Source: Hybos culiciformis
Taxonomy: Eukaryota; Arthropoda; Insecta; Diptera; Hybotidae
Direction of reading: 5' to 3'
Assembly: GCA_964007475.1 (NCBI GenBank)
Contig: OZ023273.1
Location: 121,567,812-121,631,811 of the forward strand
DNA length: 64,000 nt
The stretch's first letter is position 1. Each line of letters begins with the position of its first letter. The position numbers and the translations under genes are program-made. This document shows positions 21,568 to 33,616 of this stretch, piece by piece. Under the pieces are notes generated by a model. The model did no database searches. It worked only from the letters and a program-made list of their open reading frames with translations, and was not told the origin of the DNA.

Positions 21568-24484
21568 ATGACAATTGATTCGGGTAAATATTAGTTTTTT
21601 TTTTTACTCATTTTATCATAAATTTAATAAATCCAATTTTTTTTAGATTCAGAAACAAATGCGCCGCAAAGGGTCTTAACATCAAATGATAATGTAGTAG
21701 ACCAAGATCAAGGGAACAGGTAGTCTTAATATAATTTAGTTTAAATTGAGAAAACATCATAGCCGGGCAAAATACATGCGAATGTAATTTAAATTACAAA
21801 TTACAAAATACACAAAAATTTACCTCAAATTAAATTACTGAAATTACATTACATTTTTTGTTTAATTAAAAAATACAAATTAGTAATTTGAAATTACACT
21901 ATTTTTGGTTCCAATTACAATAATGTAATTTAAAATTACAAAATTACAATTACAAATTATCCAGTATTAAAAAAAAAAATAAAAAATTTAAAATAAAAGT
22001 TCTATTGAGATTGAGAAATTAAAACACGAAAAGAAAGCTTACTTTTTTTATTTTATTTGAGTTTCTAACACATACGAATTTTACAGTTAAGTAAAGAGAT
22101 AAATTTTTAACGCTAAGTAATTTGAAAGAAGTAAAAGTATTTTGAAATTACAAGTATATAGAAATACAAATTACTAAATACAAATTACAAATATGAATTA
22201 ACGAATTAAAATTACATTCTTCTAATTACGAATCTACCAATGTAATTGAATTACACATTACAAATTACAAAATGTAATTGAATTAGTAATTTCGAATTAC
22301 ACTATTTTGAAATTACAAGTATTTTGCCCGGCTATGGAAAACATGTATTTTTATATTTTCCAGTTCACCTCAAAGTAATCATTCTCAGAGCGAATCATCT
22401 AATAGTGATAAATCAAATCGTGGCCGAGCTCGCACAAGATCAGGATCCAATTCTAGCAGTAATCGATCAGTATCACGAAGTAGCAGAAGCGATCGTTCTT
22501 TGTCAGCAAAAAGTGATCGTTCTGGTTCAGACAAAAGTGAGCGATCCGGTTCAGTGAAAAGTGATCGTTCTGCTTTGGCGAAATCTGACAAATCTCAAAG
22601 TCGTTCACCTAATGCGTCGGCAGGAAGTCGTCATTCAAAATCGCTTAGTAAATCACCAATTCATTCTAAATCCCAAAGTCCTTCTCCAGACAGACGATCA
22701 AACAATAAATCACCGGCTAGTCATAGTAGTGATTCGCCTAATTCGATTCATTCAAAATCAGGATCACCTCTCAAAGAAAATGCAAGGTCGAGAAGTGCCT
22801 CTAGAAGCAAGAATTCAAGATCTCGAAGTCGAAGTCACTCCCGATCTAATAACATTGCTACAAAATCACAAACTGTTGACAGTCGTTCCAATTCGCCGAA
22901 TTTAGAAATAGATGATCGTGGTGGTTCAAGCAAATCTCGATCACCAAGCAAAAGCCGATCAAGAAGTCATTCTTTAAGTAGGAGTCGATCTGTATCGCCT
23001 GACAAACGTCGTCGTAGTGATTCAGGCTCAAACAGTGACAATAATCATAAAGGACAAAAGCATAAATTGATATCTAGTGATTCAGAAGACGGAAGTAAGC
23101 ATGATTCACCTAAAAGGAAAAAAGCTTCAAAAATTATAGATTCTGATGAAAGCGAAGATGAGAAAAAGGTATTTATTTAATAATTTGTTGTTGTAATTTT
23201 GTTAATTTTTTTTTTTAACAAAAGGATGATGTCACAGCAAATGCTCTTTTTGGAGATGCTGATGATATATCTGATGATGAAGATGATAAAACATCTCGAA
23301 AATCGGATCAAAGTCGGCGATCAAGATCTAAAAGCAATGGAAGTTCCAAGTCCAGGTCAAGATCGAGAAGTCCACATTCAAGAAGTAGATCATTATCCAG
23401 GAAACATTCAAGATCCCGAAGTCGTTCTCGTAGTCATTCTCGATTCCGGAGCCGTTCTCGAAGTCGTTCGCAATCTAAAGAACGAGCACCCAAGGAACCG
23501 ACACCTGAACCAATCCCAGAGACCAGAATTGATGTTGAGATACCCCGAATTATTACTAATTTAGGCAAAGATATACATTTTGTAAAGTTGCCAAATTTTT
23601 TGTCTGTTGAAACTCGTCCGTTTGATGTAGAGACTTACGAGGATGAAATCGATGAAGAAGAAACCATGGATGAAGAAGGACGACAACGCATTAAGCTAAA
23701 AGTTTCTAATACTATACGTTGGCGAGATGTATTCAATAGACAAGGTGAACTTGTAAAGGAATCAAATGCTCGTTTTGTTCGTTGGTCAGACGGAAGTATG
23801 AGCTTACATCTCGGTAATGAAGTATTCGATGTATATAAACAGCCCTTGCAAGGAGATCATAATCATTTATTCATTCGGCAAGGAACAGGTCTACAAGGTC
23901 AAGCAGTGTTTCGTACAAAGTTATCATTTCGACCTCATTCAACGGAGTCATTTACTCATCGTAAAATGACAATGTCTTTAGCAGATCGCTCTTCCAAAAC
24001 TTCTGGTATTAAGATTTTAACGCAAGTAGGCAATGACCCAACCGCCGATCGCTATTATCAAATCAAAAAAGAGGAAGAAAAATTGCGACAAGCAGTTCGA
24101 GCTCAACATACAATCAGTAAACCAAAAAGAACCTCAGGCGGGCGTAGTCAAAAAGATGGAAATTATAATCAGGAAGAGGGTAGTGATGATGAAAATGCTA
24201 TATCATTAAGCGCCATAAAGAATAAATATAAAAAAGACAAAAAAAATGCTTCACACAAGGGTTCTGCTGCAACCATTTACTCCGATTCAGATGATGAGGG
24301 TTCAGATTTCGAAACTAGACGTAGCAAGAAAATAGATAAATCTAAGGTTACAAAGGCTTTGCGTGATTCAGATTCTGAGCAATCAAACGATGAAAAGAAA
24401 AGTAACAGTGAATCTGACAAAGGAAGTGGAAAAGAAAGTGGATCTGCATCAGATGCATCAGAAGGCGGTAGTGACGAAAACTGA
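21568..24484 (+). CDS. LEO1: RNA polymerase-associated protein LEO1 (PAF1 complex)
   Basis: Subunit of the PAF1 complex, which travels with RNA polymerase II and promotes histone modification and elongation. Four exons: 21568-21583, 21647-21719, 22364-23168 and 23225-24484, 717 aa. The first exon encodes MTIDS and a split codon. Residues about 25-400 are Ser/Arg/Asp-rich with many RS dipeptides. The conserved Leo1 domain follows around 405-570 ([58 protein letters not shown]). The tail is Glu/Asp/Ser/Lys-rich and ends GGSDEN, as in other LEO1 proteins. Intron 2 is almost entirely a transposon (21758-22336). Convergent with SYF2. Confidence 0.94.
21758..22336. mobile_element. hAT-type element CATAGCCGGGCAAAATAC in LEO1 intron 2
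   Basis: Perfect 18-bp ends (CATAGCCGGGCAAAATAC and its complement) are flanked by a perfect 8-bp duplication GAAAACAT at 21750-21757 and 22337-22344. The 579-bp body is made largely of AATTACAAATTAC-type repeats in both orientations. It inserted in the LEO1 intron only 20 bp from the acceptor of exon 3 (CAG at 22361-22363), leaving the poly-pyrimidine tract intact. No ORF of its own. Confidence 0.9.
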
Positions 24485-25031
24485 TTGTATAACCTTTATT
24501 AATAAACCAATAAAATTATCAGATTTAAAAAAATGTTTTTTTAATTTTATCTTTATGGAAACTGAAGTAAATGGAATGTTAGTAATCAGTATTTGAACAA
24601 AATATGTTCCTTTATTAAAATAATTCATTTATTTTTAAAATTAATTTTGAATGTATTATGTTTAGTAAGTGAACTCCAGCATCAAACTGGTGATATCGAC
24701 GATAAATAATAACTTAATCTTCACATGATTGCTTCTAAATCAACCGAAATGGATCAACATATTTAAATAAAAGAATATAATATGAAGTAAAGTTTATAAG
24801 TGTAACTGAAAATTAAAATCAAACGATCTTATCATTAAATTTTGAACGATTTGTTTCCCTTAATTAGTTAGATTTATTTATTTGCATTTTAATTATATAA
24901 AAAATATTTTTATAAAACTTAATTAGTTTTGCAATTTCTTATAAATACAAGCTTTGAATTTATACAGTTTTGAATTTATTTTCAAATTTTTTAAGATAAT
25001 TAAAATATAAAGACGAATTTTTTCTGTATTT
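24485..25031. other. Intergenic region between convergent LEO1 and SYF2
   Basis: About 550 bp of A+T-rich sequence holding both 3' UTRs, with AATAAA at 24503-24508. No other feature seen. Confidence 0.5.
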
Positions 25032-25706
25032 TTAAATAGCTGTCCCTCTTTCTAAATTCTGTTTAATTTCAGCAGTATGTTCACCATAAAATCTCTCTAA
25101 TTTTTTATTAAACTTAGAATTGCGTTCATTAATGAAATCAACATCAGCGTCAGCATTATATGTTCGTCTACGTGAAAATTTCTTTCTACGTTCAATTTGA
25201 TTTTCTAAATCTTTAACCATATTATTGATAGCCGAAGGTGAATCCTTAACCATGCCATGTAAAATTGTATTAGGTTTGCCATAAAATGTGTCACCTAATT
25301 CCTGTTTTTGTTTTTCATATTTCAAAGGATCTCGTGCGGGCATATTTTTTATTAAACGATTATATTGACGTGATGTTTGGGCTTCAAAGCTTGAAAACCC
25401 TACATCAGGATTTTTCTTTTTTTTCTTCTTTTCAATTTTGTCAGCATCAATGGCAGATATTTCCAATAATTTCAGACGATCATAGTTTTTTCCTTGGGCT
25501 GCCGCTTCTTCACGATTCTTTTCATCGGCTAAAATCCAATCTGCTTGACGTTTTCGAGACTCCCAATTATTTGGTAATTTTTTGCGACCATCTTCAGCAA
25601 TAACTTCTTGATGATTTTGTGTTCTAGCCTGATTCCTTAATTCGTGTAAAGTTTTTAATCTCTCCAAACGTTCTTTGTGTTTGGCAGATTTTAAATTATT
25701 ATCCAT
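25032..25706 (-). CDS. SYF2: Pre-mRNA splicing factor SYF2
   Basis: Component of the Prp19-associated (NineTeen) complex and the activated spliceosome; nuclear. Single-exon gene, 224 aa, starting MDNNLKSAKHKERLERLKTL. The whole protein is charged and coiled-coil-like with the family blocks NHQEVIAEDGRKKLP, NYDRLKLLEISA, FSSFEAQTSRQYNRL, LKYEKQKQELGDTFY and DVDFINERNSKFNKKLERFY. The length matches the family. It lies 3' to 3' with LEO1, with a hAT-type element starting 186 bp upstream of its ATG, so its promoter must lie within that short gap or inside the element. Confidence 0.95.
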   Translation of the reverse strand: MDNNLKSAKHKERLERLKTLHELRNQARTQNHQEVIAEDGRKKLPNNWESRKRQADWILADEKNREEAAAQGKNYDRLKLLEISAIDADKIEKKKKKKNPDVGFSSFEAQTSRQYNRLIKNMPARDPLKYEKQKQELGDTFYGKPNTILHGMVKDSPSAINNMVKDLENQIERRKKFSRRRTYNADADVDFINERNSKFNKKLERFYGEHTAEIKQNLERGTAI

Positions 25707-25892
25707 TTTTCAATTTTGTTTTGTATTTTTTTATAATGGAGTTTAATAATTATGTTTGAATATATTTTTTATTTTTATTCTCTTGTTTTGTTTGTTTTTT
25801 TTTTGGTTTTGATAAAGTTAAAAAATAAAATTTTATTTTCCTTCTAAAAAATAAAAGTTCCTTTCATTAACAGTGTCATTTGTCATACACAC

Positions 25893-26708
25893 CAGTGATG
25901 CCAGATTGAAAATTTAAAAATCCCTACAGCAAGCAAAAAATTTCCCTATTTTTCCCTATGTTATATAGATAATTTTCCCTACATTTTACCCTACATTTTT
26001 TTTTAAAAAAATACTGATATTTAGTTTTTTTTTTCAAATTTTTTAAATAAAAAATTGATTTTTCATGTTTTTTTATGATATCTTTTTTATTTTTATATAT
26101 CAAAAATTTACAAATTTATTTTCAGTAACATTTAGATTTAGCATTAATTGTATAAAAAAAATAATCATTATTATTAATTTTATAAATTTTACTAAACAAA
26201 AAAAAAATCATTAAAAAAGTTAGGAACATATACTCTCCTCAGAAATGAAACAACGTATGATATTTATACGTCATTATTAGATAATAGCACCATTCGATTC
26301 CTCGTACTTGATTTTATAAGTACAACTATTTTGCAATATTCTTAATGTTGATTAAAATGTGTTTTTTAGATGAAAATTTTACGTTACTTGATATTTTTCC
26401 ATACATTTTTTTTAATTTTCAAATCTTTAAACTCAATTACTCGAAACTATACTTTTCATTATACAGCGTTTCATTTCTCAGCAGACGATATATACTTTAT
26501 AGTATTAATTATATAAAAAAATAAATATTGCATTTGTAATTATTAATATTTGCAATGAATTTAAGAAAAAAAATATTGGCCAACCAACATGATAAAAAAT
26601 CCCTACATTTTTTAACATTTGAAAAATCTGTCCCTTTTTCCCTACAGTGTCTTTTTATGACATAATTTCCCTACATGTAGGGAATATTCCCTACGTCTGG
26701 CATCACTG
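25893..26708. mobile_element. hAT-type element CAGTGATGCCAGA, copy 2 (inverted)
   Basis: Same family as 20592-21423 but in opposite orientation. Ends CAGTGATGCCAGA and complement; perfect 8-bp target duplication ATACACAC at 25885-25892 and 26709-26716. 816 bp, with CCCTAC motifs clustered at both ends and the shared inverted-repeat core in the middle. No transposase. Confidence 0.92.
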
Positions 26709-27532
26709 ATACACACTGTCATGTCGTCATAAATTGGTCATCATACGATTGGTGTTGCCAAAGGATTGCTTTCAACAACGGCTAAATCAATTTAAAAATC
26801 AAAATTCTTACAAGTTACACGAATTTTTACACACACAAGCTTAGGCACGCTGAATTTTTCAGCTAGTGTATCTCACTCGTAATTTCAACTAAATTCCCAT
26901 TTCCATGGATTCGAATTCAGATTCAAGCTGAATTCAACTATTCATAGAAAAATAGTTATTCTTTGGTTATTATTACAAATAATTTATAATTTTTACTGTG
27001 TGCGACGTTAGTCAGTAACATAACGATTGATCAAAATATTACCTGGCAATACTGATTCAGATACAATGGTATGTCGTCACAGTCACAACTGTCAAAAAAA
27101 ATTGCAATTCACAATGATTGTAAATCACAATACAGATGCTAAAGATGCAAAAGCTAGTAAAAACAATACAGTCAACAGTAAAGAGTAACGTGGTTATTGC
27201 TTGCTAATGTATGTAGTAAGTAAATATTATATATTTATACAGAACTGAAACCAATAATAATAATAAACAAAAGCTAGGAAGAATTGAAGAATAACATAAA
27301 CAGAATAATTACATAGGTACAATATTTTTGGTAAGATTAGGTATAGGTAGATACAATATGACAAAGAAATCTATTTCATTTTTAAGATAAAAAATAATAA
27401 CATTAACACAAATTCCAGTCCGAGTTGTGAATCCACGACCGAACATGCCGTAGGATAATGGCAATGTCACTACTCCACGACAGTCGACATGGTTAAATTA
27501 TCGACTTTAATAATATTATTAATATTTTTTTG
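26709..27532. other. Intergenic region, no gene seen
   Basis: A+T-rich spacer with a somewhat G+C-richer block at about 27418-27495. I could not assign that block to a gene or known repeat. Confidence 0.5.
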
Positions 27533-28058
27533 GGTAGGGTAAAGTACCCAATTCTCAGCCACCTAACTCATTTTTTCACTTTGAACGAACAAAAAGTATA
27601 AAGTATTAGCATTTAGCTATACAAAGTTATGTTTTTTGGATTTTTCAGACATTTTTCTACATAAATCCGGAATTGGTTTATTTAATTAATTTTTTTAGAA
27701 AAAATTCGTAGAACAAAGAAAAAAAAACCCATTTTCCCCTATTCTCAGCCACCCAAATTCTATTCTCAGCCACTTTGGATTCTATTCTCAGCCACCCTCG
27801 TTTTAAAGAGAATTAAGCAATAAAAGTCGGTTTTAAGTAATAATTACGTTGAATTTTATTTAATTAGGAACTATAAGTTCCTAAAAGCTAGATTAGAAAA
27901 CTTAAAAAAATCTAGGCAAAATAATTTGTATGCATTATATGCAAAAATTACAATAAAAATACCTAAAAACTATATTCCTCAACTTACAATTTGTAAATTA
28001 CTTTTATTTGTTAGAACTTTTGAATTTTTAAAATATTTTGAGCACTTTGGGAAATAAA

Positions 28059-28690
28059 TGCACGGAGTCGAAAATCCCGGATGTACGAAATCCCGGAAAT
28101 CACCCTTTTCCTAAAATCTCGGAAATTACAATCTCGGAAATTACAATCCCGGAAGATATCCCGGAAGGTAAAATCCCGAAAAGACGAAATCCCGGAAAGA
28201 CGAAATCTCGGAAGTCAAAATCCCGGAAACCCTTAATCTCGATACCTGAAATCCCGAAAACTTGATCTGGGAACCTAAAATAAATGAAAAGGGAGGTTTT
28301 AATCCCTGAAGCCCCGCAGGGACATACGAAAAGGGTTTGGCTGGCGTAGCCATGGGTTAGGTTGCAAAAAAGGTTTTAATCCCTGAAGCCCCGCAGGGAT
28401 ACGTGATCGATATAGGATAAGTATTTGATTTCAAGAAATGTATGTTCCTAGTTAATGATTTCTTTCAAATTAAAATTTCGGTGATTTTGTTCCTGCGGAA
28501 TTCTGTTTTCCGGGAATTTGTCCCTCCGGCATTTTGGTTTCCAGGATTTTGTTATTTCGGGATTTTAACTTCCGGGATTTTTTTCCCCAACATTTTGGCC
28601 TCTGGAATTTTATCTCCCGTGGTTTAGTTTTCGAGCTTTTGTACTCGGGATTTAGCTTCCGGAGTTTAAGCTCCCAACCCGGGAGGCATA
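28059..28690. repeat. Fold-back array of AAATCCCGGAA units
   Basis: On the left (28059-28270) a degenerate 10-16-bp unit AAATCCCGGAA is repeated about 15 times. On the right (28480-28680) its complement TTCCGGGATTTT is repeated about a dozen times. Between them a 31-bp block (GGTTTTAATCCCTGAAGCCC onward, to GCAGGGA) occurs twice, at about 28294 and 28370. The arms could pair over about 200 bases. Confidence 0.75.
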
Positions 28691-28805
28691 TCAGAAACGG
28701 GGTCTTTTCCCCAAGAACTGTTTTCAGTTTTTGGGGGTTTGGGACCGCCTCTACCACCCCTCCAAGTTTCAGTCGATTCTGAGTGGTTCCCGTCATCTGC
28801 AGCAT
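28690..28805. mobile_element. Solo arm of the CTGCAG-family MITE
   Basis: This matches the right arm of the element at 6063-6417: GAAACGGGGTCTTTTCCCCA, CAGTTTTTGGGGGTTTGGGA, CCGCCTCTACCACCCCTCCA, ending CATCTGCAG. No partner arm is adjacent, so it is a half element. Confidence 0.65.
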
Positions 28806-29520
28806 CGTTTTTTTTTATATTTTGAGCCCAAATTTCTTCGCTGAAAGCAAAATTTCAAAATTTCATTAAGTGGCCGAGAATAGAATTCAAAGATAGTATG
28901 AAGATATTATTGTCAGCCACAAGGAAAAAAAAAATTTTGTACCCCGGCTGATAATTGGTCCAGCTCATTATAAACGATATTTAAGCTGTTTTATAGGTTC
29001 CTGAATGTAAAAACAGTCAAATTTAGTTGTTTTTGTTTTTAAATCAAATTTTGCGTCGAATTCTATTCTCAGCCGGGGTGGCTGACAATTAAATTTACCC
29101 AAAATTTTGGAATGTAATCTCGACCATGTGAAAATTTTGAGTAAAATAAAAAAAAAAGTTACCCATTTTTTTTTATTTATGCTGATAATTATCTCCTTTA
29201 ATAATTTAAACAACTAGAACTTTAATTTTTTACAAAAATTTAGATTTTTTAGCTCGTTTATCTGAACACCTTTTTTCATAAAATTCTAATTTTTTGTACC
29301 GAACTGATCGCATCGACAGACTTGTTTGAAATAATTACTTTTTAATCAATTATTTTAATTCCGAATTATTTTATTTTTTGCATATGAGTAGAGGAATAAA
29401 CACTCTTTTAAATTAAATTTTGGTTTTTTGGCTTAGATGTATACTTTTCCTAATACTCATGGGCAAAGTTAAAGTGGCTGAGAATTGGTCCCGGCTGAGA
29501 ATACCTGCCTTTACCCTACC

Positions 29521-29986
29521 TACCTAGTCTAAGTATGGCTTTTATTGTGATAGACTTCAATTCAACATTAAACCAACGTGAAATTACTTCTAAATTCTAA
29601 TTAGATATAAAAGAAGTTATATCAGCTTAGCTTTAGCTAGAAGTGGCTAGACTAATTGTAAAAACGATTTTAAGAAAGATTTAATTAATTTGTTAATTTG
29701 AATAACGAATATGAAATTTCCTAACGTGGGTAGGTAGCTAACTCGAGATCCGAATTTATTGAAAATACCTAAAATTTCTTATCTTTTCGTTATGTGTTGA
29801 ATTATAGGTAGTACTACTAATTATTATTTAAAAAAAAAGATACATTATATACTTATTTAGTAATTAAGAAGACAGGTTACTTTCATATTTTTTATATTTA
29901 TTTTAAATGTTCAAGTTTTTTAGTGCTAACTAATATCGTAAAAAAATTTTAGGTTTATATTCTTCAATTGAATTAACATCAAAAAA
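29521..29986. other. Intergenic region upstream of TRMT1
   Basis: About 470 bp of A+T-rich sequence between the inverted-repeat element and TRMT1, presumably holding the TRMT1 promoter. No clear TATA-Inr pair was recognised. Confidence 0.4.
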
Positions 29987-32920
29987 ATGGAACAGGAAAA
30001 TAAAAACTCCCCGGAGTCAAATTTAAAATTGATCATTACAGAAAAATTACCTAATAAATTGATTAGAGAACAAGGAACTGAGATTATTTCTGATGGACAA
30101 GTGTTTTATAATCCTGTACAAGAATTCAATCGGTAAATATTGAAAACTTATCCCTCTTAATTCAAAAACTAAATATATTGCGAATATAACATTATTTGAT
30201 ACAAAACAAAATGTATAATTTGGTTATACCTATAAATCCTTTTAATAAAAGTAAATATTAATTGGAAATATTTTTAGAACAATAAAAAAATCTTTGAGGT
30301 TGAGTTGAAGTGCTTCTGATTCTATCTGCACTACAAGCTTAAATTTTAGATGACAAAATTCATATTCAAGAAACTGAAGAAGGGAGTTAATATTTTTCTC
30401 AAATATGTGCTTATAATTTGAAAAACTAAATTCACTAGTTTAAAGTTAAAAGTTATTTTTATCACATAATAATTGAGTTCATATTAAATATTATATACTT
30501 ATTGTTTTAAATTTTAGAGATTTATCAATTCTGGTGATCAACATATTTGCTAAACAATTAAAGGAATCCAAAAAAGAATTTGATGGTATAAGAATACTGG
30601 AAGCACTTGCAGCAACTGGTCTTAGATCTATTCGATACGCTAAAGAAATTCCTTTCGTCAAAGAAATTATAGCGAATGATATTTCAAAATCTGCAGTTGA
30701 AACTATTACTAAGGTATTGCTTGTATAGAAAAAAATGGTTTGATTCGTAATTAAATCAGTTTTAAAGTCCTTAACACTTAACATTTAAAACAAAATACGT
30801 TAGATACATATCAATGAGCTTGTAATACAATACTATTATTTTAACTGCAATAGAAAACTAAAATTATCTGTTCTATTTGATCAAAGTCAAGAGGCAAACT
30901 TCTACAATTAATGACTCTTAAAAATTTGTCTTTTGCAATACATTTTTATAAGGAAAAATGTTTTTTTGAAAGACATTTTTTGAGACATTAGTTATTGAAT
31001 TTGCCCTTTGATGAAGTTAGGAAAAAACTTTACCGTAATTAAAAATATTTGACTTATTTTTCGTATTTATAATATTAATAAGTATTTATAACAGTTTTCT
31101 ACAAATTCCTTGAATATACATTTTAGAATATTCAACACAATTCTGTCGAAAATTTAGTGATACCAAACCAATCAGATGCAATGTAAGTTAAAAGTGAAAA
31201 GTATTATTATTTTTGTATTATATTGTTATATAAAGTTATTAAAATAAGGGCTTTGAATTGATATATTATTTATTAAAAAAACATAATTCTTAATTTTATT
31301 GTGATATAATATACTTATTAAACTAAAACTACTTGTATAACTCTGAAGGTATTATAAGATGTAGTATATAGAATAAATAATTAAACTAATCCAAATAAAA
31401 ATTTAGAACAGTCGCCAGACGCGACGAATTGATTATTGTTACTATATTATATTAATGTACTGCAATTACTGAAATGTAAAAGTAACCAAAAAGTTAATAA
31501 TAATTTTGATATTAATCCCACAATACTGTCCGTTAAGGATATTGTAGAACCCATCGCTCGCTGCTAAAAAATTTAATATTTAATTCCAAAATATATCATT
31601 CAGTTCATTTTTAAATCTCTCTCCATATTATTGAATTTAAAAAAACAATTTCACTTTTAGGACACTTATGTATTTATCAACAGCACGAGAGAAACGATTT
31701 GATGTAATTGATCTAGATCCTTACGGTTGTCCTACTAGATTTTTAGATGGAGCTATGCAAAGCATATCAGATGGAGGCTTACTTTTGTGCACTGCAACTG
31801 ACATGGCAGTTTTGGCAGGTATTTTTCAATATCATTTTTCTTTACTTTAAAATTAAAAGATGTAACTATTTTAGGTAATACTCCTGAGGCTTGTTTTAGT
31901 AAATATGGCGCTGTCAGTTTAAGAATAAAATCATGTCATGAAATGGCTATTAGGATACTATTAAGAACAATCGAACAACATGCTAATCGTTATGGTAGAT
32001 ATATAATACCTTTACTCAGCATATCCGCAGATTTTTATATACGTGTTTTTGTAAAAATTTGCACTGGCCAATTACAATGCAAATATTCTATGAGTAAACA
32101 ATCGATGGTTTTCTGTTGTACTGGATGTGAAACATTAACATTGCAACCATTGGGAGCTTTAAAGAAGGTACCAAACGAGAAAAATCCAAATCATGTAAAA
32201 TTTACTTTATTGAGCGGTCCAGCAGTAAATACCAACTGTGAACATTGTAAAAACAAACATCATATGGGTGGCCCTATTTATTCTGCTTCAATGCATTCAT
32301 CTGAATTTGTTGCGGAGCTTTTAAACCTAATACAAGAATCCAATCATTTGGCTACTTCCAAGCGATTATTAGGAATGTTGAGTGTAATCAGTGAAGAGCT
32401 TGATTTTCCTTTATATTATTCTGTTGATAAGATGTGTTCAGTTTTAAAAATGGAAATAATACCAATTTTAAAATTTCGTTCTGCATTACTTCACTCGGGA
32501 TATAAAGTGTCATTCTCACATGCTCATAAAAATTCTATAAAAACAAATGCTCCACCAAATGTTTTATGGGATATTTTAAGATGTTGGAATAAAATTCATC
32601 CAGTCAAGCCAGAAAGATTAATTAAGAATCCTGTAATTAATAATATTTTAGGAAAAGAACCAATGCAAATTTATAACCTGAATGATATTCATCCAGATGC
32701 CAATCCTGAAAGTCGAAAGCAAGCATTAGCTAGATTTCCAGAAAATCCAACACCTCATTGGGGTCCAGGTACACGATCAACATTTATGTTTTCTTCCGAA
32801 AAAATGATGAAGAGTTATCGGAATCAAAACAAAAAACAAAAAATAAAAAAGTTCGATACTGAGTTAAAAACAGATATTACATTTGCAACTAAAAAAAAAA
32901 AACTTTGCGAAGAATGCTAG
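29987..32920 (+). CDS. TRMT1: tRNA (guanine26-N2)-dimethyltransferase TRMT1
   Basis: SAM-dependent enzyme that makes m2,2G at position 26 of nuclear and mitochondrial tRNAs. Five exons: 29987-30132, 30518-30713, 31127-31182, 31661-31818 and 31875-32920, 533 aa, all phases consistent. Key blocks: [18 protein letters not shown] near the N-terminus, [17 protein letters not shown] (SAM-binding), the DLDPYG catalytic motif, [12 protein letters not shown], then SCHEMAIRI and [16 protein letters not shown] zinc-binding pair follows ([22 protein letters not shown]), then [16 protein letters not shown]. The C-terminal CCCH zinc finger of the human protein is lacking; the protein ends in a lysine-rich KKKKLCEEC. 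Several exons are too short to be found as open frames. Confidence 0.94.
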
Positions 32921-33616
32921 CGAAATTTTAATATTTTTTATTATGTTTTCTAAGATTTTACCATTATTAACATTAGAAGAAGTTTGAATAAAAAAAAAGC
33001 TAAAATATTAAAAAAAAAAATTTTTTTTTCAAAAAATTAATTTTATGCTTTCGAAACTATTTTTATGATAAGTCAAACCTGAAAAAGCTTTAAAGTGGCT
33101 GGAAATGACTTAAGATTAAAAATTATCTTTTTTAAAACAAAACAAAAGCTATAAATGAAAAAATTAACGGGTTTATCCTTCTTCAAAGAAACATTTTTTT
33201 CATTTCGTGAAATTTGGGGAAGAAATTCATATGTCAGTAGAAAAGCATCAGTTTGCTGACTTTTATTCATTCATTAATAATAATTGACAGATTCTCCATT
33301 TTAAGAAGACTTAAAATAAAAGAATAAATTAATATACAAACAAATTTGTCCGTGGGGTTTCTCGAACTTTATTGCCACTTGTGCTTTTTCCTTTAGATTT
33401 CTTTCTTTTCTATAAATGATTTGGAGGTCATCATAAGACACTTTTGTATTTTTCACCTTTTTTTTTTTTTTTTTTTACAAACGTTCATTGTGCATGTCAG
33501 TAAAATACTCTCAATTTAAATGGTAGAGAATACTATATGTATTTAAATAAAATATTAACAATAAAAAACATGAAGTTTTTTGTTTTGAAAAATAATAATA
33601 ATAATAATAACATAAC
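32921..33616. other. Intergenic region between convergent TRMT1 and NRBF2
   Basis: About 700 bp of A+T-rich sequence with long homopolymer runs (T at 33459-33476, ATA repeats at 33593-33610). It holds the 3' UTRs; no other gene seen. Confidence 0.5.

Larger units (their letters stand above)
27533..29520. mobile_element. Inverted-repeat element with CTCAGCCAC motif arrays
   Basis: Ends GGTAGGGTAAAG and complement CTTTACCCTACC. The motif ATTCTCAGCCAC recurs several times near the left end (27550-27795), and its complement GTGGCTGAGAAT several times near the right (28872-29500). No coding sequence. The middle is occupied by a second fold-back array (28059-28690) and a fragment of the CTGCAG-family MITE. 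No clear target duplication, so the exact ends are uncertain by a few bases. Confidence 0.7.

Noticed and set aside
22385..22905. Alternative frames over the LEO1 RS-rich exon
   Set aside because: Frame-shifted readings of the Ser/Arg codons; the LEO1 frame splices cleanly on both sides.
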